NCBI GenBank assembly: GCA_009782025.1
Contig: WQUQ01000199.1
Coordinates: 1-22,757 of the forward strand
Source of the DNA: Desulfobulbus sp.
GTDB lineage: Bacteria; Pseudomonadota; Gammaproteobacteria; Burkholderiales; Rhodocyclaceae
Length of the DNA: 22,757 nt
Direction of reading: 5' to 3'
The position numbers were made by a program, and so were the translations under genes. Under the pieces are notes generated by a model. It had not been told where the DNA came from. It worked only from the letters and a program-made list of their open reading frames with translations, and did not search any database. This document shows, in pieces, positions 13,513 through 20,708 of this stretch (positions within the stretch are counted from its first letter, which is position 1; the number at the start of each line of letters is the position of its first letter).

Positions 13513-14604
13513 GTGAACGTTAACGAGACATCGCCGGCCGATCCTGTCCAGGAGCCGTTGCCTGAATGCCCGACGCCAGCCGCGTCGGCGAACCCGGCGG
13601 CCAGCGAGGCGAAAACCTCGCGCCGCGGCTTCCTCAAGACCGGCGGCATGTTGAGTCTGTCGTCGCTGATGGGCGCGGGCGCGCTGATGACGAAATCCGA
13701 TGACGCTCTCGCCGCCGCCGAGTGGGGCGAGCATTTCCAGAAAAATTACCGCCTGATGACGGATGCGGAAAAAGCCGAGTCGCGGGCGCGGCTTGAACGG
13801 CGCTATTCCGAGGAATACGGCAAGGCGGTGACGGTGGATACCACCGACCCGCAGCCCGGCGTGCTGATGGGCTATGCGCTCAACGTCCGCAAGTGCATCG
13901 GCTGCCGCCGCTGCGTCAAGGCTTGCGTTGCCGAGAACAATCAGTCGCGCGGCGAGCGGCCCGGCGAGCGCATCGAGTGGATTCAGGTGCTGCGCATGGA
14001 GCGCGGCGAATTCTCCGAAGAGAGGATGAACGACGGCTACCCGGAGGGCCTCGGCATTCAGGTCGGCGGCAACGCCTACACGCCCGCGGGCCAGGTTCTC
14101 GAAGGCCAGTACCATTATCAGCCGGATGCCGTGCCGGAAAAGGACGCCACCTACATGCCGATCGCCTGCATGCAATGCGAGAAACCGCCCTGCGTCAAGG
14201 TCTGTCCGGTGCGCACGACCTACCGCGAAGGCGACGGCCCGGTGGTCATCGACTACAACTGGTGCATCGGCTGCCGCATGTGCATGGGCGCCTGCCCCTA
14301 CTGGGCGCGCCGCATCAACCTGACCACGCCGGTGCTGCCGAAGGAAGCCATGAACCCGGTCACGCACTACCTGGGCAACCGGCCGCGTATGCGCGGCGTC
14401 GTCGAAAAATGCCATTGGTGCTTGCAGCGCACCCGGCATGGCCGCTATCCGGCCTGCGTCGAGGTCTGCCCGGTCGGCGCCCGCAAATTCGGCAACCTGC
14501 TCGATCCCAACAGCGAGGTCAGCCTGGTGCTGGCGCGGAAAAACGTCTTCCGCCTCAAGGCCGAGAACAACACTTTCCCGAAATTCTTCTACTTCTACGA
14601 TTGA
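13513..14604 (+). CDS. Tat-exported 4Fe-4S ferredoxin (NrfC/DsrO-like)
   Basis: The 363-residue product has a Tat signal, SRRGFLK at 36-42, after a long N-terminal region, and a hydrophobic segment follows. Four Cys groups bind four cubanes: C128-x2-C131-x2-C134-x3-C138, C219-x2-C222-x4-C227-x3-C231, C251-x2-C254-x2-C257-x3-C261, and C300-x2-C303-x11-C315-x3-C319. This is the NrfC/DsrO/PsrB pattern of periplasmic electron-transfer subunits. The start is GTG at 13513, with GAGAGGAG at 13496-13503. It precedes the NrfD-like gene by 10 bases, with which it should form a complex. No molybdopterin or other catalytic subunit is next to it. The partner that gives or takes electrons is not known. Confidence 0.88.
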   Translation: MNVNETSPADPVQEPLPECPTPAASANPAASEAKTSRRGFLKTGGMLSLSSLMGAGALMTKSDDALAAAEWGEHFQKNYRLMTDAEKAESRARLERRYSEEYGKAVTVDTTDPQPGVLMGYALNVRKCIGCRRCVKACVAENNQSRGERPGERIEWIQVLRMERGEFSEERMNDGYPEGLGIQVGGNAYTPAGQVLEGQYHYQPDAVPEKDATYMPIACMQCEKPPCVKVCPVRTTYREGDGPVVIDYNWCIGCRMCMGACPYWARRINLTTPVLPKEAMNPVTHYLGNRPRMRGVVEKCHWCLQRTRHGRYPACVEVCPVGARKFGNLLDPNSEVSLVLARKNVFRLKAENNTFPKFFYFYD

Positions 14605-14614
14605 GGAGCGAGCC

Positions 14615-15841
14615 GTGCAACCACTCATCCGCTTCACAGCCGATTACACACGCTACGTCCTCAAGGGCGGCGCCCGCTTCTACATCTGGATGGCCTGCCT
14701 CGCGGCGCTCAGCATCGCCATGCTGTACGTGTATTATCTGCAAAACACCGATGGCCTGATCGTCACCGGCATGACCAGCCAGATCCACGATGGTCTGTAC
14801 TTCGCCAATCTGGTGTTTCTGGTCGGCGTCGCCGCCGGAGCGGTGACCATCGTCTTTCCGGCTTACGTCTATCATCACGAGGGCATGCACAAGGTCACGG
14901 TGCTGGGCGAGATGCTGGCCATCACCGCCGTCGTCATGGTGATGATGTTCGTCTTTGCCCACATGGGGCGGCCCGACCGCCTCTGGCACATGATCCCGGT
15001 CATCGGCATCTTCAACTTCCCGAATTCGATGCTGGCCTGGGACGTGCTGGTGCTGACCGGCTACCTGATCCTGAACCTCATCTGCGGCTTCTATTACCTG
15101 TGGGGCAAATACACTGGGCAGGGCGTGAACAAGAAACTTTTCATGCCGCTGGTGTATATCTCGATCGTCTGGGCGCTTTCCATCCACACCGTCACGGCTT
15201 TCCTGATCTCGACCCTGGCGGCGCGTCCGATGTGGTTCCACAGCGTGATGCCGATCCGCTTCATCGTCACCGCCTTTGCCGCCGGCCCCTGCCTCATCAT
15301 CCTGGCCTTCCTCGTCATCCGCAACACCACCAAAATGTGGATCGAGGACAGCGCCATCAAGCTCCTGGCGACCATCGTCACCTGGTGTCTGGGCATCGCC
15401 CTCTTCCTCACCCTGTCGGAAGTCGTCGTCGAGCTGTATCCCCGCACCGAGCACGCCAACGGCCTCTACTACCTGATGTTCGGCCTGCACGGCCTGACCC
15501 GGCTGGTGCCCTGGTTCTGGACCTCGGTGGCGCTGATGGTCGTCTCCTTTGTGCTGTTCCTGATTCCGTCCTTCCGCAACAACATGAAGCTGTTGCCCAT
15601 CGCCTGCGTCATGGCCTTCGCCGGCATCTGGATCGAAAAAGGCATGGGCCTCATCGTCCCCGGCTTCATCCCCTCGCCGATCGGCGAGGTGACCGAGTAT
15701 TACCCGACCTTCGTCGAATGGCTGATGACGATCGGCATCTGGGCTTTCGGCTTTTTCATCCTGACCATTTTGCTCAAGGGCGCCATTGGCATTCTGCAAG
15801 GCGAGATCAAATACGGCGGCCAGACCGCCATTGCAAAGTAG
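14615..15841 (+). CDS. NrfD/DsrP-family quinone-interacting membrane protein
   Basis: The 408-residue product has about ten transmembrane segments, from RFYIWMACLAALSIAM near residue 21 to WLMTIGIWAFGFFIL near the C-terminus. It belongs to the NrfD/PsrC/DsrP class, which connects quinones in the inner membrane to a ferredoxin outside. The conserved early FANLVFLVGVAAGAV and later SIHTVTAFLISTL and MWFHSVMPIRFI loops are characteristic. GTG at 14615-14617 has GAGGAG just upstream (14603-14608), overlapping the ferredoxin stop. Longer upstream readings in this frame are shadows of the ferredoxin gene. Ten helices rather than eight resemble DsrP and QrcD more than NrfD. Direction of electron flow is not visible. 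Confidence 0.87.
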   Translation: MQPLIRFTADYTRYVLKGGARFYIWMACLAALSIAMLYVYYLQNTDGLIVTGMTSQIHDGLYFANLVFLVGVAAGAVTIVFPAYVYHHEGMHKVTVLGEMLAITAVVMVMMFVFAHMGRPDRLWHMIPVIGIFNFPNSMLAWDVLVLTGYLILNLICGFYYLWGKYTGQGVNKKLFMPLVYISIVWALSIHTVTAFLISTLAARPMWFHSVMPIRFIVTAFAAGPCLIILAFLVIRNTTKMWIEDSAIKLLATIVTWCLGIALFLTLSEVVVELYPRTEHANGLYYLMFGLHGLTRLVPWFWTSVALMVVSFVLFLIPSFRNNMKLLPIACVMAFAGIWIEKGMGLIVPGFIPSPIGEVTEYYPTFVEWLMTIGIWAFGFFILTILLKGAIGILQGEIKYGGQTAIAK

Positions 15842-15850
15842 GAGGCGACC

Positions 15851-16744
15851 ATGAAAAAGTCCGCATTCCACACGACCCTCATCGCGCTCCTGGCCATCGG
15901 CTGCGGCGTGGCACTCACCGCCTGCTCCGACCATTCAGCGCCAGCGACGACGCCTGCGGCGCAGGAACAGGCGCAGCCAGGGCAGACCCAACCGGAGCAG
16001 GCGCAGTCCGCACAAGCGCCGCAGGAAGCCAAGGAAGTCGTCTGCTTTGAAAGCCGCAAGGGCGCTTCGGAAATCACTCAAAAAGAGATTGAGCCTGGCC
16101 TGCTCAACGTCAAATGCTCGCCGACGACCGGCGCGGCGCTCTGGTACGGCGACCCCTACCAGGACACCATGCCGATGGGCAAAATGCCGCTGCTGGATAA
16201 CATCCCTGACGACAAAGCCGTCGTTCGGCCGCGCAGCGAGCACCTGAATCTCCTCCCGTTGTGCGGCACCTCCTGCCACAACAACACGCTGCCGCCGGAT
16301 GCGCGAGTGCCGCCGACACTTCCGAAGAACAACCATCCGGCGCCGATCCCGACCATGGAAGGGATGCTGCCGGAAATCGCCAACTTGCAGCATGGCCGCG
16401 GCCGCATCTGGTGTCTTGAGTGCCACCACACGACCCAGCGCAACATGCTGGTCGACCACTTCGGCAACCCGATCAGCTTCGATCAGCCGCAACTCTTGTG
16501 CGGCAAATGCCACGGCGACAAGCTGCGCGACTGGCGCGACGGCATCCACGGCAAACGCATCGGCGAATTCGCCAGCGACGGCAAGAAGCGCTGGTTCGTC
16601 TGCACCGAATGCCACAACCCGCACAACGTCCAGGATGGCGAGCGCAACCGCGGCTTCATCCAGTTGCAGCCCGAACTCCCGCCGCAACTGCCGCATGGCA
16701 TGGTGGACGCCAGCCATGAAACGCGGCATCCGATTGCGCATTGA
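15851..16744 (+). CDS. Multihaem c-type cytochrome lipoprotein with one CX3CH site
   Basis: The 297-residue protein has a lipoprotein signal peptide (ALTAC, Cys25 lipidated) and an Ala/Gln/Pro-rich linker at about 30-60. Three canonical CXXCH haem sites are at 188-192 (CLECH), 217-221 (CGKCH) and 251-255 (CTECH). A fourth possible site, C138-G-T-S-C142-H143, has three rather than two residues between cysteines. C65 and C89 are further cysteines. A protein with three or four haems would be anchored to a membrane, facing the periplasm if retained there. ATG at 15851 follows AGGAGG (15841-15846), a strong ribosome site. Its place next to ferredoxin and NrfD-like genes resembles DsrJ in DsrMKJOP, though I would not call it DsrJ without a search. 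Confidence 0.85.
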   Translation: MKKSAFHTTLIALLAIGCGVALTACSDHSAPATTPAAQEQAQPGQTQPEQAQSAQAPQEAKEVVCFESRKGASEITQKEIEPGLLNVKCSPTTGAALWYGDPYQDTMPMGKMPLLDNIPDDKAVVRPRSEHLNLLPLCGTSCHNNTLPPDARVPPTLPKNNHPAPIPTMEGMLPEIANLQHGRGRIWCLECHHTTQRNMLVDHFGNPISFDQPQLLCGKCHGDKLRDWRDGIHGKRIGEFASDGKKRWFVCTECHNPHNVQDGERNRGFIQLQPELPPQLPHGMVDASHETRHPIAH

Positions 16745-17169
16745 TGTCCGACGCGCCGGCTGACCGTCCGGCCCGGGGCGATCCCACGTGGGTCGCCCCG
16801 GCGCTGACGCGCGAGGAAAAAACCCGCAGCATCGGCAAAACCCCGGTCTTCTTCGGCCCGCCGCTGGCCATTCTCACCGACGGCCAGAAGAACACCATGG
16901 AAATCAGCGGCAAACTGAACCGCACCGCTGAACGTTATCTCGAAATTCTCAAATATCACCACTTGGCGCTGACGGAACCGGAGCGCCAATGTATCGCCCA
17001 CATCTGCGACATCGGCTTCATGTCGCCGCTGGAAATCCGGGAATTGCCCTTTGAAGTGCGCATGACGAAATTTGCCTGCGCCGGTCTGGATAAAGAGGCG
17101 CTGGCACAGAAACTCGACGCGGCCAGTTTCGCCGAACGGGTGAGCATCGTCGAGGCCCTTGGGTTTTAG
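16744..17169 (+). CDS. Unknown protein (141 aa), last gene of the redox operon
   Basis: The ATG at 16744 shares its A with the TGA of the cytochrome gene, implying coupled translation. The protein has no signal peptide, no haem motif and no membrane segment. It is probably cytoplasmic. N-terminal residues are polar and Pro-rich. The second half is helical (LEILKYHHLALTEPERQCIAHI, IRELPFEVRMTKFACAGLD). Two cysteines and several His are present, without a recognised motif. It may be an assembly or maturation factor for the complex, an inference from context only. A terminator follows 14 bases after the stop. Confidence 0.72.
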   Translation: MSDAPADRPARGDPTWVAPALTREEKTRSIGKTPVFFGPPLAILTDGQKNTMEISGKLNRTAERYLEILKYHHLALTEPERQCIAHICDIGFMSPLEIRELPFEVRMTKFACAGLDKEALAQKLDAASFAERVSIVEALGF

Positions 17170-17183
17170 GTCAGGGAAGGCTG

Positions 17184-17215
17184 ATTGCGGGCCGCTTTCC
17201 CGGAACCGCAATTTT
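17184..17215 (+). terminator. Rho-independent terminator of the redox operon
   Basis: ATTGCGG (17184-17190) pairs perfectly with CCGCAAT (17206-17212), with a 15-base loop, followed by TTT. It comes 14 bases after the stop of the last gene in the operon, and no further gene lies on this strand nearby. Confidence 0.7.
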
Positions 17216-17224
17216 CCCTCGCGC

Positions 17225-17248
17225 ATTCCCGCGCAAGCGAGAACCCAT
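17225..17248. repeat. Degenerate short palindromic repeat
   Basis: TTCCCGC (17226-17232) and GCGAGAA (17237-17243) pair with one C-A mismatch around a GCAA loop, resembling the widespread ATTCCCGCGCAAGCGGGAAT-type intergenic repeat. It lies between the redox operon terminator and the convergent YiiX-like gene. It is probably a decayed REP. Confidence 0.5.
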
Positions 17249-17282
17249 AAGCGCCATCTCTCGCTCGAACCGCTTCGCAAAT

Positions 17283-17984
17283 TTACGGCTGCTGATACAC
17301 CAGCCGCAAGCCCGGCGCGACGCGCAGGCTGTGCGGCAGCAGATAGTCTCCCGCGAAGAAAGGCGCTTCCAGATGTTCAAACCGCGCCCCCAGGTCGACG
17401 CCAGCGTGCAGCCAGGCCGCCCAGACCAGGGTTGTGCAGTATTGACCCTGGCGGTCGTTTTCAACGATCTGGAAAGGCGCTCCCAGACGCTGTAAAGCAT
17501 ATTCGACGGCGCTGGCGCGCGAAGCGGCAGTCGCGGGAACGCGGTAAATGGCAACGCCGCGCGCGCGATCGGGCGAAAGGAAGAAATCCAGGTCGTCGCG
17601 CACGACCGCATCCGCCCGCCCCGGCATTTCGGCGGGCACCGCATGCACGACTTGCCAATGCCCCGCCGCGCCAACCAGCATGCCGACATGGCTATACGGG
17701 TCGCCGCGTTTTTCGTGCTGCCGCGCGCTTGCCGCGCCGCGCACGACTTCGCTTTGCCAACCATCGCCAATGCGGAAAATCAGGTCGCCCGCTTGAAGCC
17801 GGGAAGAAATTTCGGCGGGCAAGACGATGGCGGCGGGAGGAGCAATTTCACCCGCCGCAAGCGTAACGGATGCTGCGGCGGCAACAGCGAGAAAAACCAG
17901 CCCGATCAGCAGCGTGGACAGAGCGAAGCGGCGCGAGGACAAGCCGCGCCAACGGGAGGCAATTACTTCAACACGATTTTCCAT
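17283..17984 (-). CDS. YiiX/YebB-like permuted NlpC/P60 papain-fold protein
   Basis: The 233-residue product has an N-terminal transmembrane or signal segment (residues 20-43), then the permuted NlpC/P60 (YiiX-like) fold. LQAGDLIFRIG starts the domain. YSHVGMLVG contains H99, a likely catalytic His. QYCTTLVWAAWLHAG contains C183, the likely nucleophile. The order His before Cys is the permuted form. Members are proposed amidases or acyl-transfer enzymes acting on peptides or lipids in the envelope, but the substrate is unknown. ATG at 17984 overlaps the stop of the upstream lipoprotein by 22 bases, so the two are coupled. GTG and TTG codons a little downstream are possible alternatives. Confidence 0.78.
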   Translation of the reverse strand: MENRVEVIASRWRGLSSRRFALSTLLIGLVFLAVAAAASVTLAAGEIAPPAAIVLPAEISSRLQAGDLIFRIGDGWQSEVVRGAASARQHEKRGDPYSHVGMLVGAAGHWQVVHAVPAEMPGRADAVVRDDLDFFLSPDRARGVAIYRVPATAASRASAVEYALQRLGAPFQIVENDRQGQYCTTLVWAAWLHAGVDLGARFEHLEAPFFAGDYLLPHSLRVAPGLRLVYQQP

Positions 17985-18379
17985 GCGCCCGATTCCTGGA
18001 TCAGGTTCAAGCGATCTTTTTTCGTTTTCCCGTTTTTGAACTTCAATTCCATATCGACTCTGGCGGTATTTCCATCCTGCTTGGCAAGCGTCGTCACGAC
18101 CGAATCCAGGCCGCCATGTTCCTGTATTGAGGAATACTGCTGACCAACAATCATCTGAAGTTTTCCTTTTACCGCCGTCAAATCGTTTTCCTTGACATCT
18201 TTCAACGAGTAATACCCGATGGCCTCCTCGGTGCGATTGGCGGCAACGGCATCAATGTAATTCTTGGCAACGCTCTCCGGGGTTTGAGATGAGCAGGCGG
18301 CGAGGATGGCAAACGCGAAAAGCATCCCCCAGAGCGCGAGCAATTTACGGGCGTGGATGGAAGCAGAAAATGGCAACAT
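17963..18379 (-). CDS. DUF4878-like lipoprotein
   Basis: The 138-residue product has a lipoprotein signal (LPFSASIHARKLLALWGMLF AFAILAAC, lipobox LAAC) and a small alpha+beta domain: PESVAKNYIDAVAANRTEEAIGYY then a long hydrophilic half ending in LNLIQESGAWKIVLK. This resembles the DUF4878 (NTF2-like) fold of outer or inner membrane lipoproteins with no known function. ATG at 18377-18379 has AGAGGAA 7 bases upstream. A frame extends farther upstream, but without a signal peptide. Together with the following YiiX-like gene it is an operon. Confidence 0.75.
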   Translation of the reverse strand: MLPFSASIHARKLLALWGMLFAFAILAACSSQTPESVAKNYIDAVAANRTEEAIGYYSLKDVKENDLTAVKGKLQMIVGQQYSSIQEHGGLDSVVTTLAKQDGNTARVDMELKFKNGKTKKDRLNLIQESGAWKIVLK

Positions 18380-18573
18380 CAAGATTCCTCTTGTCGATGA
18401 GTTGTAATGACTGTGTCGAGCCTGCATCCTGGACTGTACGGCGCTGCCGGATGCAGCCAGAAGGCCAGGCGCGACAGAAAACCATTCTACCCGCTTCTCT
18501 CGTCATCTCGCACAGCCCGGAAAAACCTGACGTCAGAGGGCGGCAAGCCAGAGTGGCCCTGGTTCACATGTGG

Positions 18574-19104
18574 TTACCTGAATAGCCACTCCCCGGTGGG
18601 TTGCTGGATCACCGTGTAGTTACGGCGAACGCTTTCTTCGCTTTGAGGAGAAACATAATCGACAATGAATGAAAGAGCGTTTGCCGATTTTTTCTCCCAA
18701 CCTGCAACCCTGATCGGGTTCAAACAGCCGGATTTATGGTACTGCATGGTTATCAGGGGAGATACAAATACCATTGAGGCCGAACTGCCCGGATCGGTGT
18801 ATTGACCCAGCCTGTTGCCTTTCGCGCCACAGGCTATCAGCCCAACCACCTTTTCAATCGTGGGTTGAGCCGATGCAATCATTTGATTGAGCTTCTGATC
18901 GGGCGCGGGCGAAAAGGCTTTTCTTGTAATCTGCATCGTTTCCGGTGGCACATAGACTCCGCCTTGGGCGGCGGCAGAGGGGCCGGTCGGGTTGGCCGTG
19001 CGTGAGCCGTTATTCATGGCCGCCAAACCATCGTCTACCGCTTTGCAGCCAGCAAGCGAGGCTCCGCAAATCACAAAAAGAAAAAACTTTCTCTCGAACT
19101 TCAT
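18574..19104 (-). CDS. Putative lipoprotein, unknown function
   Basis: The 176-residue reading starts at ATG 19102-19104 (MKFERKFFLFVICGASLAGC) with AAGG close upstream. LAGC is the lipobox. A Gly/Asn/Pro-rich linker precedes the domain from about residue 55 (GGVYVPPETMQ). It includes three cysteines (mature lipid Cys, one at LIACGAKG and one at KSGCLNP), the last two perhaps a disulfide. The end FIVDYVSPQSEESVRRNYTVIQQ is hydrophilic. I do not recognise a family. The gene is divergent from the XRE regulator with operators in the spacer, so its expression is likely under control of that regulator (inference). Confidence 0.68.
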   Translation of the reverse strand: MKFERKFFLFVICGASLAGCKAVDDGLAAMNNGSRTANPTGPSAAAQGGVYVPPETMQITRKAFSPAPDQKLNQMIASAQPTIEKVVGLIACGAKGNRLGQYTDPGSSASMVFVSPLITMQYHKSGCLNPIRVAGWEKKSANALSFIVDYVSPQSEESVRRNYTVIQQPTGEWLFR

Positions 19105-19180
19105 TTGCCTTTTCCCAGTAATCAATAAATGAAGGGCATTGCAGAAACCAGCCCCTTTTGAGTTTCCCGTTTGCCAATCA

Positions 19181-19197
19181 TCTACGAATTTCGTAGA
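19181..19197. promoter_or_regulatory. Operator 1 (TCTACGA-N3-TCGTAGA)
   Basis: TCTACGA (19181-19187), ATT and TCGTAGA (19191-19197) form a perfect palindrome. Its arms and 3-base spacer match operator 2. Its centre lies 33 bases from the other, about three helical turns, as for cooperative binding on one face of DNA. The binding protein is presumed to be the small XRE gene immediately downstream. Confidence 0.75.
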
Positions 19198-19211
19198 GAA
19201 AGCGGGCTGTG

Positions 19212-19232
19212 ATTCTACGATTATCGTAGAAT
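19212..19232. promoter_or_regulatory. Operator 2, overlapping a divergent promoter and the XRE start
   Basis: ATTCTACGA (19212-19220), TTA and TCGTAGAAT (19224-19232) form a perfect palindrome with 9-bp arms, of which the inner 7 are identical to operator 1. It covers the -10 box and most of the spacer of the minus-strand promoter, and also the ATG of the regulator at 19231. Binding there would repress both directions. Confidence 0.78.
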
Positions 19233-19241
19233 GGTGGTCAA
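19212..19241 (-). promoter_or_regulatory. Probable promoter of the unknown lipoprotein gene
   Basis: Minus-strand TTGACC (19241-19236) and TAGAAT (19217-19212) are separated by 18 bases, a good sigma70-type match. Transcription would start near 19205, about 100 bases upstream of the lipoprotein ATG. Operator 2 overlaps it, so it is likely regulated by the XRE protein. Confidence 0.55.
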
Positions 19242-19557
19242 GTCCCCTGTCACGGTCTTTGGTCGGCGCCTGCGCGAAGCGCGGCTGCGGGCTGCCATTG
19301 CCCAGGATCAGCTTGGCATCAGGATCGGCCTGGATGAAGGAACCGCCAGCGCCAGGATCAGCCGTTACGAAACGGGGACTCATGCGCCGCCGTTTGGCAT
19401 TGCGACGAAATTGGCGCGGGTGTTGGAACTGCCGGCTGCCTACTTCTACTGCGAAGACGACGAGCTTGCCAAATTGATATTGGCATGGGGAAAGATGTCA
19501 AAATCCGAGCGCAAACCGCTTAAAATGCTTGCCGAGGCAACGCTCGCCGCCGCATGA
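19231..19557 (+). CDS. Small XRE-family transcriptional regulator
   Basis: The 108-residue protein is nearly all one DNA-binding domain: FGRRLREARLRAAIAQDQLGIRIGLDEGTASARISRYETGTHAPP is a lambda-repressor-type HTH, followed by ATKLARVLELPAAYFYCEDDELAKLIL and a helical tail. ATG at 19231 is placed in the second operator. No Shine-Dalgarno is seen, so translation may be leaderless or use the GTG at 19234. The protein probably represses its own gene and the divergent lipoprotein gene. The Asp/Glu-rich CEDDELAKLIL stretch after the HTH may be a dimer or ligand region (unproven). No toxin gene is next to it. Confidence 0.85.
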   Translation: MVVKSPVTVFGRRLREARLRAAIAQDQLGIRIGLDEGTASARISRYETGTHAPPFGIATKLARVLELPAAYFYCEDDELAKLILAWGKMSKSERKPLKMLAEATLAAA

Positions 19558-19688
19558 GATGGCCCTCGTGCGGTTCCGATCATTGCTCCACAAGACCGGG
19601 ATTGCGCGAGAATGGCGAAGGGGGCGGCGTCTCCCGTCAGGGGATGCCCGCATCCAGACTCAACCACTACAGAAACGGAACAACAGCC

Positions 19689-20087
19689 ATGTCGAGCCTC
19701 TTGCAATGGGATTCGCGCCTTAGCGTCGGCAACGAAACCCTGGATGCCCAGCATCGGAATCTCCTGGCGCAATGCAAGACGCTGGCCGATTGCCTCGCCG
19801 GAAACGACGCCGACGAATTCCATCGGCTCTTCGCGACATTGATCGCTGCTTCCCGTGAGCATTTCGCCGCCGAGGAAGCCCTGCTCGCCCAGAGCGGCTA
19901 TCCTGAAGCCGATCTCGAAGCGCACCTTGATGAACGCGACGAATTCAACTACCTGGCCGACCAAATCATCACGGCAGAAAATTTTGACCCGCAAGAACTG
20001 CAAGATTTCCTGTCCCTGTGGTGGTCGGGCCATATCCTCGGCTCCGCCAAAAAGCAACGAGACTTTCTGGAACGGGCTGCCGGCTGA
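19689..20087 (+). CDS. Hemerythrin-like protein with altered metal site
   Basis: The 132-residue, four-helix hemerythrin-like protein keeps H22 (DAQHRNLL), H58 and E62 (REHFAAEEALL), H79 and H115 (SGHILG). The HxxxH pair in helix 3 is H79-L-D-E-R83, and the usual Asp five residues after the last His is A120 (HILGSA). Two of the seven canonical di-iron ligands are thus changed. Bacteriohemerythrins bind oxygen or act in iron or redox sensing, but this one may bind one metal, an altered centre, or none. ATG at 19689 begins MSSLLQWDSRLSVGNETLD, the usual start of the family. A longer in-frame extension to 19554 has no similarity and is not counted. It is single and convergent with recR. Confidence 0.88.
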   Translation: MSSLLQWDSRLSVGNETLDAQHRNLLAQCKTLADCLAGNDADEFHRLFATLIAASREHFAAEEALLAQSGYPEADLEAHLDERDEFNYLADQIITAENFDPQELQDFLSLWWSGHILGSAKKQRDFLERAAG

Positions 20088-20090
20088 TTT

Positions 20091-20696
20091 TTACCCGGTG
20101 CCGTGACACGCCTTGCGCTCCCGTAAGGCCTGCGCCAGCGTGCCGCTGTCGACGTACTCCAGTTCACCGCCGACCGGCACGCCGCGGGCGATCCGGCTGA
20201 CCCGCACGCCCTTCGGCCGCAGCATGGCCGTCAGGTAATGCGCCGTCGCCTCGCCTTCGTTGGTGTAGTTGGTGGCCAGAATGACTTCCTGCACCGCGCC
20301 ATCGAGCGCGCGCGCCAGCACGCGCTCAAGCCCAAGCTCGCGCGGGCCGATGCCGTCGAGCGGCGACAAGCGCCCCATCAGCACGTAGTAAAGTCCCTGA
20401 TAGGATTGCGTCTGCTCCATCATGTTCATGTCCACCGGCGTTTCGACCACGCACAGCAACGACGAATCGCGGCGCGGCGACAGGCAGCGTTCGCAGACAT
20501 CGCTCTCGCTGAAGGTATTGCAACGCTGGCAATGGCGGACGGATTCCAGCGCATTGAGCACAGCCTCGCCAAGGCGACGGGCGCCGCTGCGGTCCCGTTG
20601 CAGCAGGTGGTAAGCCATGCGCTGCGCCGATTTCGGCCCGACGCCGGGCAGGCAGCGCAAGGCTTCGATCAGCGCCGCAAGGCCGGAAGGGTTCAC
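20091..20696 (-). CDS. recR: Recombination mediator protein RecR
   Basis: RecR, with RecO and RecF, loads RecA at gaps in DNA. The 201-residue product has an N-terminal HhH segment ([20 protein letters not shown]), a zinc finger with C56, C59, C68 and C71, and a Toprim domain from about residue 80 ([29 protein letters not shown]). GTG at 20694-20696 is the start: [18 protein letters not shown] is the usual family start. It follows ybaB by 12 bases in the dnaX operon order seen in many bacteria. The stop is 3 bases from the hemerythrin stop. Confidence 0.96.
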   Translation of the reverse strand: MNPSGLAALIEALRCLPGVGPKSAQRMAYHLLQRDRSGARRLGEAVLNALESVRHCQRCNTFSESDVCERCLSPRRDSSLLCVVETPVDMNMMEQTQSYQGLYYVLMGRLSPLDGIGPRELGLERVLARALDGAVQEVILATNYTNEGEATAHYLTAMLRPKGVRVSRIARGVPVGGELEYVDSGTLAQALRERKACHGTG

Positions 20697-20708
20697 GAAG
20701 AAATTGAC

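Noticed and set aside
13276..14637. Minus-strand open frame of 453 codons over the ferredoxin gene
   Set aside because: It lies antisense to the ferredoxin with its 16 conserved cysteines, has no known motif, and its composition is that of a shadow frame.
14555..15934. Minus-strand open frame opposite the NrfD-like gene
   Set aside because: Its His/Asp/Gln-rich sequence is the antisense of transmembrane helices. The plus strand shows ten plausible helices and a Shine-Dalgarno.
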